64,000 nt of DNA from an uncultured Bacteroides sp. GTDB lineage: Bacteria; Bacteroidota; Bacteroidia; Bacteroidales; Bacteroidaceae. Below the pieces are notes generated by a model. It did no database searches. It saw only the letters and a program-made list of their open reading frames with translations, and had not been told where the DNA came from. Positions 53,003-62,431 of the stretch are shown one piece after another; within the stretch, counting starts at the first letter, position 1; the number at the start of each line of letters is the position of its first letter. Location of the stretch: positions 1,922,001 through 1,986,000 of the forward strand of contig NZ_OY782578.1 of the NCBI RefSeq assembly GCF_963677945.1, read 5' to 3'. The position numbers and the translations under genes were made by a program.

Positions 53003-56000
53003 ATGAAAAGAAAAGTAAAATGGGGAGGGAGGCTGTTTGCTTCTTTCGTATGCTCGTTATTTTTGATGAGTATGCACGCTCAAGTGAGTGTTACCGGTAC
53101 TGTCTCTGACTCGCAAAATGAACCATTAATTGGAGCTTCTGTTCTTGTAAAAGGAACTTCAAACGGAGCAATCACAGATGTTGATGGGAAATTTTTGTTG
53201 AAAGTCCCAAATTCAAATGCAACGTTGGTATTTACTTTCGTAGGCTATGATAAAAAAGAAGTAGCCTTAAATGGAAGAAGAACTTTAAATGTGGTTTTGC
53301 AGGAGAATTTAAAGACAATAGATGAGATTGTCGTTGTTGGATATGGAACACAGAAACGTGCAAGTGTAACAGGTGCCGTATCAACCATGTCTGATAAAGA
53401 AATGATGAAAGCTCCGGTAATGGGTATCACAAATGTGGTTGGTACTCGTGTGGCTGGTGTTACTATGTTGCAAACTTCCGGACAGCCGGGTAGCGATGCT
53501 GCTTCATTGCTGGTTCGCGGACAGAGTGCTACTTACATTGTAGATGGAGTTCAGCGAAGCTTTAACGAAATTGACCCTAACGAAATTGAATCTGTTTCAG
53601 TTTTGAAAGATGCAACGTCTGCAGCTGTTTATGGTTTGGATGCATCTGCTGTTGTAATTGTAACTACAAAGAAAGGAAAAGCTGAAAAGATGCGTATTAG
53701 CTATAATGGCTCATATGGTGTAAGTCAGAATGCAAATCAAATTGACTGGTTAGATGCTCCTGGTTATGCGTATTGGTACAATCAGGCTCGTATAATGGAT
53801 GGAGATGAAGCTGTATTTACTTCAACTCAGGTGCAAAAGATGAAAGACGGAGTTGATGGTTGGGGAAATACCAACTGGTACAAAAAGGTATTTGATGTTG
53901 GTACCAATATGCATCATAATGTAAGTGCAACGGGTGGTAATGATAAAATTCATTTCTTTACTTCTATTGGCGCTTTTACTCAAAAAGGAAATGTTGATAA
54001 ATACAACTATGATCGTTTAAACCTTCGTTCTAATGTTGACGCCAAGCTTAGTAATAGTCTAACATTTGAATTGGGCATCTCGGGTCGTGTGGAAATGCGC
54101 GACAGACCTCGTTATTCTGCTGATCCTGATGATTGGCATAATATACCTCAACAAGCTGTTCGTGCGTTACCTTATGTTCCAGAGAAAATGACTTATCAGG
54201 GAAAAGAATATTATACGGCTACTCCAACTGCATCTTCTCCTGTAAGTCCTATTGCTTCAATCAACGAATCTGGTTATTATAGAAGTAATAATTCGTATAT
54301 TCAAACTAACTTTTCATTGAAATACGATGCTCCTTGGCTAAAAGGATTAAGCTTTAAGTTTATGGGTGCTTATGACGTCTCTTTCCAATTTATAAAGAGT
54401 TTGGCACTTCCATTTAAAACAATGTTAGTGTCTGCACCAAGTTCAACAACAGAAAGTTTGGCTTATGGTCTTTATACAGATAATTCAGGAAATACATCTT
54501 TAACAGAATCGGCATCACGTTCAACTAACGTGGTAACTCAATCAAGCGTTAATTTCGATAGAATTTTTGGCAAACATAAAATTAATGCTATTGCTGTAGC
54601 AGAAACTCGTAATAGTTTTGGTAATTCTCTTGGTGCTACAGGTTATGGACTTGATTTCGTAAACCTTGATGAACTTAGCAAAATCACAAATAAAACAGGT
54701 TCGGGAACCGAGAAAATACCTGTAGTAAGTGGAGGTAGCTCTCAATCTCGTGTTATTGGTTTTGTTGGTCGTGTAAATTATGAATTTAATGACAAATATT
54801 TGGCAGAAGTATCAGTTAGACGTGACGGTAGTTATTTGTTTAGCGGAATGAATGGTTCCCGTTGGGTAAATCTTCCTGCTGTTTCTCTTGGTTGGAGAAT
54901 AAACAATGAAGATTGGTTTAATGCAGATTGGGTTGACAATTTAAAAGTTAGAGGTGGTATTGGTAAAACAGCAACTTCGGCAGTTAGTGCATATCAATAT
55001 CTTGACCTGATGGGAGTATCTACAAGTCAGGTAGTCCTTGGAGGTGCTAGTCAGAGTATAGTCTATGCTTCAACTTTAGGTAATCCAAATTTGCATTGGG
55101 CAAAGTGTTTAACGTATAACTTTGGTACAGATTTTTCTGCCTGGAAAGGATTATTAGGCGTTGAATTTGATGTATTCTACAAATATCAATATGATTTGCT
55201 TTCATCTATTGGTGGTTCATATCCTCCTTCAATGGGTGGCTACTATTTTACATATGCTAATAAAAATAAGGTTGATTATCGCGGTTTCGACTTTACTGTT
55301 ACTCACAATAACCACATTGGCAAATTCAATTATGGCGTAAAATGGATTGGTTCTTATGCAAAACGTAGATGGTTATATGTTGCCAGCGATTCTCAAAATA
55401 CACCGGACTACTGTAAGTTAACTGGTAAAGAAGTTGGTTCTCAGCTTGGTTTTATTTCAGAAGGATTGTTCCAGTCTCAGGAAGATATTGATAATTCAGC
55501 AACAATAGTTGGTGCTCCAGTTCTTCCTGGTTATATCAAGTATAAAGATAGAAATGGTGATGGCAAAATTTCTTATGCTCAGGATATGGGTTATGTAGGT
55601 AAGAGTGCATACCCTAAGTTCCAATCTTCATTAAACTTAAATGGTAACTGGAAAGGATTCGATTTTGATATTTTATTCCAGGCAGGACTGGGCCGTACTG
55701 TAGCTTTGACAGGTGTTTATTCTTCAACTGGTTCGGTTGGAATTATGGATAATACAGCATTTACAAAACTCTTCTATCATGGTGGTAACTCTCCAGTCTT
55801 TTTACCTGAGAATTCATGGACAGCAGAAAATACAAAAGCTGAATTTCCTCGTTTGTCTTTAGTTACTGTTAGTAGTAATAATGCTTATTCATCTACCTTC
55901 TGGTATAGATCTGGTGATTATTTACGTCTGAAAACATTCCAGATAGGCTATTCACTTCCTCAAAAACTGATTAAGTCTGTGGGGGCTAATAATCTTAGAT

Positions 56001-56137
56001 TCTATGTTGAAGGTTCAAATATCTGGACGCTTAGTGAACTTACTAAATACAACATCGACCCTGAACAACCAGGTGTAAATAATGGATATTATCCACAGCA
56101 AAGAACTTTTTCTTTTGGTGTTAATCTAACATTATAA
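53003..56137 (+). CDS. SusC/RagA-family TonB-linked outer membrane transporter
   Basis: 1044 residues. A signal peptide ends near MHAQ (27). A carboxypeptidase-regulatory-like domain follows (VTGTVSDSQNEPLIGASV, about 28-105). The plug begins with DEIVVVGYGTQKRASVTGAV and continues through RGQSATYIVDGVQ and IESVSVLKDATSAAVYG, then a 22-strand barrel ending in FSFGVNLTL. It imports oligosaccharides across the outer membrane with TonB energy and works as a pair with the SusD protein encoded 7 bp downstream. No N-terminal STN domain is present, so it does not itself signal to an anti-sigma factor. Confidence 0.97.
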   Translation: MKRKVKWGGRLFASFVCSLFLMSMHAQVSVTGTVSDSQNEPLIGASVLVKGTSNGAITDVDGKFLLKVPNSNATLVFTFVGYDKKEVALNGRRTLNVVLQENLKTIDEIVVVGYGTQKRASVTGAVSTMSDKEMMKAPVMGITNVVGTRVAGVTMLQTSGQPGSDAASLLVRGQSATYIVDGVQRSFNEIDPNEIESVSVLKDATSAAVYGLDASAVVIVTTKKGKAEKMRISYNGSYGVSQNANQIDWLDAPGYAYWYNQARIMDGDEAVFTSTQVQKMKDGVDGWGNTNWYKKVFDVGTNMHHNVSATGGNDKIHFFTSIGAFTQKGNVDKYNYDRLNLRSNVDAKLSNSLTFELGISGRVEMRDRPRYSADPDDWHNIPQQAVRALPYVPEKMTYQGKEYYTATPTASSPVSPIASINESGYYRSNNSYIQTNFSLKYDAPWLKGLSFKFMGAYDVSFQFIKSLALPFKTMLVSAPSSTTESLAYGLYTDNSGNTSLTESASRSTNVVTQSSVNFDRIFGKHKINAIAVAETRNSFGNSLGATGYGLDFVNLDELSKITNKTGSGTEKIPVVSGGSSQSRVIGFVGRVNYEFNDKYLAEVSVRRDGSYLFSGMNGSRWVNLPAVSLGWRINNEDWFNADWVDNLKVRGGIGKTATSAVSAYQYLDLMGVSTSQVVLGGASQSIVYASTLGNPNLHWAKCLTYNFGTDFSAWKGLLGVEFDVFYKYQYDLLSSIGGSYPPSMGGYYFTYANKNKVDYRGFDFTVTHNNHIGKFNYGVKWIGSYAKRRWLYVASDSQNTPDYCKLTGKEVGSQLGFISEGLFQSQEDIDNSATIVGAPVLPGYIKYKDRNGDGKISYAQDMGYVGKSAYPKFQSSLNLNGNWKGFDFDILFQAGLGRTVALTGVYSSTGSVGIMDNTAFTKLFYHGGNSPVFLPENSWTAENTKAEFPRLSLVTVSSNNAYSSTFWYRSGDYLRLKTFQIGYSLPQKLIKSVGANNLRFYVEGSNIWTLSELTKYNIDPEQPGVNNGYYPQQRTFSFGVNLTL

Positions 56138-56144
56138 TTTGAAA

Positions 56145-57764
56145 ATGATGAAAAAAATATTCAAAATAACGATTTTGGCTACTATGGTAGCTGGATTCAG
56201 TAGCTGTAACGATTGGCTGGATCTGACATCAACAGATAGTTTGTCTAGTAAAACTGTTTGGGAAAATGAATCAAGCGCCGATCTGTATGTGAATGGCTTT
56301 TATACCTATTTGAACAAATATGGCCAATTTGGCTCTCTTCAGTTTTCGAGCAGTTTAACTGAAAGTTTAACTGATGCTTTTAAATATGGTTCTTATGCTT
56401 TAGGTCATCAAGCCGGACATCCTAATAACTATGTGTTTAATCCAAGCGTAATATCATCAGCTAGTTGTTTTTATGATTGTTGGGATGATGCTTATGAACA
56501 AATAAGAAGAATGAATCAGTTCCTGGATTCAATGAAAAAGTATTCAGTATTCTCTGCAGAACAAAATACTGAGTGGGAAGCTCAGACTCGTTTCTTCCGT
56601 GCATTTGTTTATTTCCAACTAGCAAAACGTCATGGTGGTGTAATTCTTTATACAAGCCTTGATGAAATGAGTAAGGATAAAGCTCGCAGCTCTGAAGAAG
56701 AAACCTGGAATCTGATAGAATCAGATTTAGATTATGCTATAGAGAATCTTCCAGAATCATGGGCTTCTTCTTCAGATAAAGGACGTGTTACTAAATATGC
56801 AGCTTTGGCATTGAAATCACGTGCTATGTTATATGCACAACGTTGGCAGGATGCATATGATGCAGCTGATGCAGTAATAAAATCAAATATTTATGGGTTG
56901 GTAGATGATTATTCTAAAGCATGTGCTGGAAATAATAAAGAGTCTATTCTGGAATTTGACTATAACGTATCTGGTCCATATCATACTTTCGACCGCGATT
57001 ATTGTTCGTTAAGTGATGGTTATCTATATGGTGGTAAGGGTACTCCAACACAAGAAATGGTAGAGTGCTATGAAAAAGCTGATGGTACTAAAATGGATTG
57101 GACTCCTTATCATTCAGCAACAGCAACTCGTCCTCCTTATGAAGACTTGGAACCTCGCTTTAAGGCTTCAATAATTTATCCTGGATGTACCTGGAAAGGC
57201 AATGTGATGCAAAATTCAGTAAATGGTACGTATGGTATGTTCATGGCATATAGAGCACAACCTTATACTTTTGGTTATACTACTACTGGTTACTATTTGA
57301 GAAAATTGATGAATGAATCTCATACTGATCTTAATGGAATATATAGTACTCAGTCTTGGGTGGAAATTCGTTATGCAGAGGTTTTGTTAAATAAAGCAGA
57401 AGCTGCTTATCGCTTGAATAAGACTAGTGAAGCTCAGGAAGCAATGAATGCAGTTCGTGCTCGTGTTAATCTTCCAGCTAAGTATTCAACAGGTAATGAG
57501 TGGTTCAAAGATTACAGAAATGAACGAAAAGTTGAATTAGCATACGAAGGCCAATTATTTTGGGATATGCGCAGATGGAAACTTGCCCATACTGAATATA
57601 ACAGCTATCGTTGTCATGGCTTTAAAATTACAGGAAGCACTTATGAATACATTGATGTTGACTATCAGGATCGTAAATTCTTAGAGAAGACTTATGTTCT
57701 TCCAGTTCCTGATGAAGAGCTACAGAACAATTCACTGATTGTTCAATATGACGAATGGTTATAA
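56145..57764 (+). CDS. SusD/RagB-family surface glycan-binding lipoprotein
   Basis: 539 residues from the ATG at 56145 (MMKKIFKITI); an in-frame TTG at 56139 is less likely. The lipoprotein signal ends with GFSSC. TPR-like helices (TRFFRAFVYFQLAKRHGGV, KYAALALKSRAMLYAQRWQD) and the C-terminal RNERKVELAYEGQLFWDMRR are diagnostic of SusD. It forms the lid over the SusC barrel and binds the glycan at the cell surface. The DUF5018 gene follows after 20 bp. Confidence 0.96.
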   Translation: MMKKIFKITILATMVAGFSSCNDWLDLTSTDSLSSKTVWENESSADLYVNGFYTYLNKYGQFGSLQFSSSLTESLTDAFKYGSYALGHQAGHPNNYVFNPSVISSASCFYDCWDDAYEQIRRMNQFLDSMKKYSVFSAEQNTEWEAQTRFFRAFVYFQLAKRHGGVILYTSLDEMSKDKARSSEEETWNLIESDLDYAIENLPESWASSSDKGRVTKYAALALKSRAMLYAQRWQDAYDAADAVIKSNIYGLVDDYSKACAGNNKESILEFDYNVSGPYHTFDRDYCSLSDGYLYGGKGTPTQEMVECYEKADGTKMDWTPYHSATATRPPYEDLEPRFKASIIYPGCTWKGNVMQNSVNGTYGMFMAYRAQPYTFGYTTTGYYLRKLMNESHTDLNGIYSTQSWVEIRYAEVLLNKAEAAYRLNKTSEAQEAMNAVRARVNLPAKYSTGNEWFKDYRNERKVELAYEGQLFWDMRRWKLAHTEYNSYRCHGFKITGSTYEYIDVDYQDRKFLEKTYVLPVPDEELQNNSLIVQYDEWL

Positions 57765-57784
57765 TTATTAAAAAGATTAACGCG

Positions 57785-59443
57785 ATGAAAAATAAATTTT
57801 TATCAATGATTGCTATCGCCACAATGTTATTTGGGTTGAATAGCTGTCGCGACGTAGAGGACTTAACTCCTTCTGTTTCGCGTGAGGGCATTAATGGCAT
57901 CACAGCATCCTTTGTTAATGATGAGAGTGCTGAAAATTCATTTTCTAGTGAAACAGACTATGAAAATGGAATCATTACTGTCGTTTTTCCTTATAATTAT
58001 CCTTTGACTTCAGATAATGTTCTTACAATGTCTGATTTGACTAAAATGAGAGTTGATGCAAATTTGGATGATAATGTTACAGTATCACCTGCAATACTAT
58101 ACATGGACTTTACTAAGGAAAACTATATTACAGTGACTGACCAGTCTAAGAATAAGAAAATGTATAAAGTCGTTGCAGAAATTCGTAAGAGTGATAAATG
58201 TGCTATTTCAGATTTCGAACTTCCATCTCTTGGCTTAAGTGGCATAATTGATGAAGGAAATAAGGTTATTTCTCTTATTTCTATCGATGCAATTGGTACT
58301 ACTTTGGCAAGAGTAAATGTATCTCATGGTGCAACAATGAATCCTGATCCAACTAAAGTGGCACAGAATTATGATTCTAATTTCCAAATAACTGTTACGG
58401 CTCAAAATGGAACAAATTCAGCGGTTTATACAGTTCAAAAAGCTATTCCAGCTAAAACTGAATTTGGTATGCATGCCGGTAGTGAAAAAGTGCTTTGGGT
58501 AAAGAAGTTAAATGCAGATTTAGGAATAAGTGTTCTTAACTTAACTGGTGGTATGGCTGTTACAAAAGACTATGTAGTGCTGAATACCAGAGCTCAAAAT
58601 AGTATATATCTGGATCGTAAAACAGGTGCTCTTGCTGGTACAGTTAACCTCGGTGATAAAGTCGGTAATTTAATTAACTTCTATAACACCTGCGACGATA
58701 ACAATAATATTTTGCTATGTAACTTAGCTCCTAATGCTGGTGCATTTAAAGTCTGGAGAATTAAGGGAGTTACAGGTACTCCTGAAGATTATATTGAATG
58801 GAATGGTGGTGTTGCAATTGGACGTAAATTATCTATAAGAGGTAGTCTTGATGGTGATGCTATTATTTCAGCACCTATTCTTGCAGCTGGCAATAAGTTT
58901 GCACGTTGGCAGGTTAAGGGTGGTGTTCTTCAATCACAAACACCAGAAATAATTACGATTACTGGTATTGGTGGAAGTTGGAATACCAATTGTGATGTTG
59001 TTTATTCAGATCCTAAAGTTTTAACTAGTGATTACTTTGTATCATACTATGCAGCTCCATATCAGTTCTCATGGGTTGATGGTATTACTAATACAGTCAA
59101 AGCTCGGGCAGCAGTTGTTAGTTCAAACTGGGTTCAGAATGCGGTTGATTATAATGTATTTAATGGCTGTCCTTATGCAGTGTCCAGTTCTATTAATTCA
59201 TTTAGCTGGGGTAGTGATGATAAAGTTTATCTTTATGATGTAAGTACATCTTCAGGTCTTGACAATACAATATGGAGTGCTCCTATCGGTACATACGGTG
59301 GTAAAGATAATGGTGGCGTGAATGCTAATGCTACTGGTGACGTTGCTTTGAAAGTTTCAGATAACGGATACTATATGTATTTGTACTTCGTGTTCACTAA
59401 TGGATGTGTCGTGTGTGTGCAGTATGACTGTATTGATATGTAA
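57785..59443 (+). CDS. DUF5018-type surface lipoprotein
   Basis: 552 residues from the ATG at 57785, chosen because it starts a lipoprotein signal (LFGLNSC); upstream in-frame codons overlap susD. Residues about 35-225 hold two beta-sandwich-like modules seen in DUF5018 proteins (TVSPAILYMDFTKENYITVT, FQITVTAQNGTNSAVYTV). The second half (about 235-550) is a long strand-rich region, possibly a beta-propeller. Its position right after SusD is that of a SusE/F-like surface glycan-binding protein. The binding target is unknown. Confidence 0.82.
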   Translation: MKNKFLSMIAIATMLFGLNSCRDVEDLTPSVSREGINGITASFVNDESAENSFSSETDYENGIITVVFPYNYPLTSDNVLTMSDLTKMRVDANLDDNVTVSPAILYMDFTKENYITVTDQSKNKKMYKVVAEIRKSDKCAISDFELPSLGLSGIIDEGNKVISLISIDAIGTTLARVNVSHGATMNPDPTKVAQNYDSNFQITVTAQNGTNSAVYTVQKAIPAKTEFGMHAGSEKVLWVKKLNADLGISVLNLTGGMAVTKDYVVLNTRAQNSIYLDRKTGALAGTVNLGDKVGNLINFYNTCDDNNNILLCNLAPNAGAFKVWRIKGVTGTPEDYIEWNGGVAIGRKLSIRGSLDGDAIISAPILAAGNKFARWQVKGGVLQSQTPEIITITGIGGSWNTNCDVVYSDPKVLTSDYFVSYYAAPYQFSWVDGITNTVKARAAVVSSNWVQNAVDYNVFNGCPYAVSSSINSFSWGSDDKVYLYDVSTSSGLDNTIWSAPIGTYGGKDNGGVNANATGDVALKVSDNGYYMYLYFVFTNGCVVCVQYDCIDM

Positions 59444-59474
59444 TAACAGTTTATTATTAACCAATAAAAATAAT

Positions 59475-59505
59475 CCTGCACCTGCAAAAAGGTGCAGGTA
59501 TTTTT
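59475..59505 (+). terminator. intrinsic terminator directly before the GH10-like gene
   Basis: CCTGCACCT (59475-59483) pairs with AGGTGCAGG (59490-59498), followed by TATTTTT. It sits between the DUF5018 stop and the next start codon at 59511. Confidence 0.85.
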
Positions 59506-59510
59506 ACTTT

Positions 59511-60896
59511 ATGAAAATATATAAATCTATAAAATACTATTCTACCATGCTGTTGGTAGGATTCTTATTATCAGTAAATGCATCATGTAGTAGTGGTAAT
59601 AATGATACAGATTACGAATTTCCCGATGGACCAGCGAAAAATAGTGAAAAACCTCGTTTTATATGGATTGATGCTGCTGCAAACTTTAAAGATTTTGCAA
59701 ATAGCAAAGAGAATATAGCGAGAGATCTTACTTTGGCTAAAAATGCAGGTTTCACTGATATAGTTGTGGATATTCGTCCTACAACAGGAGATATTCTTTA
59801 TAAATCATCAGTAAGTGGTGTTCAGCAAGTTGAATGGTTGGGAGCATGGGTCGATGGTGTTTATACAAAAGTATATCGTACTGCTACATGGGATTATTTG
59901 CAGGCATTTATTGATAAGGGTCATGAATTAGGGCTGAAAGTTCATGCTGGTTTTAATACTATGGCTGGTGGTAATGGCTCGGGATTGGGCAATCAAGGTA
60001 TTCTTTACAGAGATAATACTAAAAAATCATGGGCAACTTATGAAAACTTGTCTACAGGGATTACTAATACAATGGATAATGGATCTGGTACCAAGTTTTT
60101 TAATCCTGCAAATGATGAGGTTCAGGAATTCCTTTGCGGTTTATTGAAAGATCTTGCAAAATATAATTTGGATGGCATTTTTCTTGATAGAGGACGATTT
60201 GATGGTATTAAGTCTGATTTTTCAGCTATTACTCGTCAGAAGTTTCAGGCATATCTTGGAGGTGTTACAATTCAAAATTTCCCAAGTGATATTTTGCCAG
60301 AAGGTGCAACAATGACCGATGTGACGGCAATGAAGACTTATCCTACTTATTTTACAAAATGGTTGGAATTCAGAACTAAAGTAATGTATGATTTTATGTC
60401 GAAAGCACATGATGCAGTTAAGGCAGTTAATTCAAAAATCAAATTTGGTGTATATGTTGGTGGTTGGTATTCTAGCTATTATGAGGTTGGAGTAAATTGG
60501 GCAAGTCAAAGCTATAATCCTGCTTTAACATATAAATGGGCTACCGTAAGTTATAAGAATTATGGATATGCAGGTTTGATGGATCAGATGCTAATTGGTG
60601 CTTATGCTTCACCTCTTAGAGTTTATGGTTCTACAGAATGGACAATGCAAGGTTTCTGTAAGCTGGCAATGGAGAAAACGAAAGGTAGTTGTCCTATGGT
60701 TGCCGGTGGCCCTGATGTTGGTAATTGGGATTCATCCAATTCGGCTAGTCAAGCTGATGAAAACCAAGCAATAGTAAACTCTGTAAAAGCTTGTATGGAC
60801 CAATGTGATGGTTATTTCTTGTTTGATATGATTCACTTGAAACTTGCTAATCAATGGGATTATGCAAAACAAGGTATCGATCTTGCAATAAAATAA
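59511..60896 (+). CDS. GH10-like (GHL10) TIM-barrel lipoprotein
   Basis: 461 residues from the ATG at 59511, which opens a lipoprotein signal (LLVGFLLSVNASC); an upstream extension would run through the terminator. The TIM barrel starts RFIWIDAAANFKDFANSKEN and carries FTDIVVDIRPTTGDILY, GLKVHAGFNTMAGG, YNLDGIFLDRGRFDG and FGVYVGGWYSSYYEVGV. These match the glycosyl-hydrolase-like GHL10 / alpha-amylase-family annotation used in Bacteroides. It is likely a surface or periplasmic glycosidase, but substrate and catalytic residues are not known. A paralogue starts at the right edge of the window. Confidence 0.83.
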   Translation: MKIYKSIKYYSTMLLVGFLLSVNASCSSGNNDTDYEFPDGPAKNSEKPRFIWIDAAANFKDFANSKENIARDLTLAKNAGFTDIVVDIRPTTGDILYKSSVSGVQQVEWLGAWVDGVYTKVYRTATWDYLQAFIDKGHELGLKVHAGFNTMAGGNGSGLGNQGILYRDNTKKSWATYENLSTGITNTMDNGSGTKFFNPANDEVQEFLCGLLKDLAKYNLDGIFLDRGRFDGIKSDFSAITRQKFQAYLGGVTIQNFPSDILPEGATMTDVTAMKTYPTYFTKWLEFRTKVMYDFMSKAHDAVKAVNSKIKFGVYVGGWYSSYYEVGVNWASQSYNPALTYKWATVSYKNYGYAGLMDQMLIGAYASPLRVYGSTEWTMQGFCKLAMEKTKGSCPMVAGGPDVGNWDSSNSASQADENQAIVNSVKACMDQCDGYFLFDMIHLKLANQWDYAKQGIDLAIK

Positions 60897-60924
60897 GTAT
60901 GAGATTTGATAAGAATAACCTAAG

Positions 60925-62355
60925 ATGAGAAATTTTGTTTTAATTTTCTTCCTTATTATTTGTAATGCTATTTATGCAATTGAGACTTTTACAATTGAAG
61001 GAAAAGTTCTTTGCAATGGTAAAGGTATTGAGAATGTAGTAGTGACAGATGGTGAAACATTTGCCACTACTAACAATAAAGGAGTATTTTCAATGGTAAT
61101 AAACTCGGAAAGTAAATTTGTTTATATCTCAACTCCTTCAGGATACAACTCGCAAGTTGAAAATGGCGTAGTGAAATACTATCTTCCTCTTCATGGTTCT
61201 GACAGAAACTATAATTTCAATTTGCTTAAGAGTAATACTGATGCTAAACGATATGGGTTAGTTGTAATTTCAGATCCGCAGATATGGGCAGAAAAAGAAT
61301 TTGCTAAACTTTCCATTTCTATGCAGGATATAAAAGAAACAGTTAATTCATACAATAATGATTGCCCATTTTTTGGTATATGTTGTGGTGATATTGTTTC
61401 AAGTAATCATTCATTTTACCCAAAATACAATGAAATAATTGAATCCAGTGGCATCACTTTCCGAAATGTTATGGGGAATCATGATATGACTAATTTTGGC
61501 CGTTCCTTTGAAACGTCTTTGAGTAATTATGAATCAATGTATGGCCCTGCTTATTATTCATACAATATTGGAGATATACATTATGTTGTTTTGGATAATA
61601 ACTTTTTTGTAGGACGTGATTGGTATTACATTGGTTATCTGCCCGAAAAACAAATGAAATGGCTGGAAAAAGATTTGAAATACCTGAAAGATGGTTCTAC
61701 TGTAATTTTAATGATGCATATTCCATCTACTTGTACTGAAAAAGATCGCAAGGAGTTTCGTTATGAAAATAGTGCATCCACAATGATTAATCATAGAGGA
61801 TTATATGATATACTAAAACCATATAATGTACACATTTTTTCAGGGCATACTCATACTCCGTTTAATACTCAGATTACTCCGAATTTATACGAACATGTGA
61901 TGCCTGGATTGTCCGGTGCCTGGTGGCAGGGTCCTTATTGTACAGATGGTGCTCCCAATGGTTATGAAGTGTTTGAAGTTAATGGTAGTGAACTAAAATG
62001 GTATTATAAATCTACAGGTTATCCAAAAGAGTATCAGTTGAAAGTTTTTTCAGGTGATGATTATCTCGATTATAAAGGGTATGTTGTTGCTAATGTATGG
62101 AATAGTGATACTTCATGGAAAGTTGAATTATATGAAGATGGGAAATGTATACGGGAAATGGAACGCTTTAGTGCTTACGATCCTCGGGTAAAAGAGTTTT
62201 ATTCTAACACTGAAAAACTGGATCATAAGTGGATTTATCCATCTTTGTCCGATCATTTTTATCGAGCACCTTTATCCGAAGCGGCCAAAAATATAGAAGT
62301 GAGAGCTACTGATAGATTTGGAAATGTATTTATTGGAAAATTAGAAAGGAATTAG
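60925..62355 (+). CDS. exported calcineurin-like metallophosphoesterase
   Basis: 476 residues with a signal peptide (FLIICNAIYAI). There are three parts: an N-terminal carbohydrate-binding-like fold (about 20-95, IEGKVLCNGKGIENVVVTDG), the phosphoesterase core (about 110-330) and a C-terminal beta domain (about 340-476). Metal ligands are present: VISDPQIW (Gln replaces the usual His, as common in this subgroup), CCGDIVSS, VMGNHDMTN, LMMHIPS and FSGHTHTPF. It could remove phosphate or phosphodiester groups from the glycan. It lies 28 bp after the GH10-like gene. Confidence 0.9.
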   Translation: MRNFVLIFFLIICNAIYAIETFTIEGKVLCNGKGIENVVVTDGETFATTNNKGVFSMVINSESKFVYISTPSGYNSQVENGVVKYYLPLHGSDRNYNFNLLKSNTDAKRYGLVVISDPQIWAEKEFAKLSISMQDIKETVNSYNNDCPFFGICCGDIVSSNHSFYPKYNEIIESSGITFRNVMGNHDMTNFGRSFETSLSNYESMYGPAYYSYNIGDIHYVVLDNNFFVGRDWYYIGYLPEKQMKWLEKDLKYLKDGSTVILMMHIPSTCTEKDRKEFRYENSASTMINHRGLYDILKPYNVHIFSGHTHTPFNTQITPNLYEHVMPGLSGAWWQGPYCTDGAPNGYEVFEVNGSELKWYYKSTGYPKEYQLKVFSGDDYLDYKGYVVANVWNSDTSWKVELYEDGKCIREMERFSAYDPRVKEFYSNTEKLDHKWIYPSLSDHFYRAPLSEAAKNIEVRATDRFGNVFIGKLERN

Positions 62356-62431
62356 TGATGTTTTCTATGTATAATAACTATTTCTGATGGGAGGATGTTG
62401 CTTTTTATCAGACATAGAATCTTAAATTAGT

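Noticed and set aside
59400-59510. Upstream start for the GH10-like lipoprotein
   Set aside because: The extension overlaps the DUF5018 gene and the terminator hairpin and would bury the lipoprotein signal.
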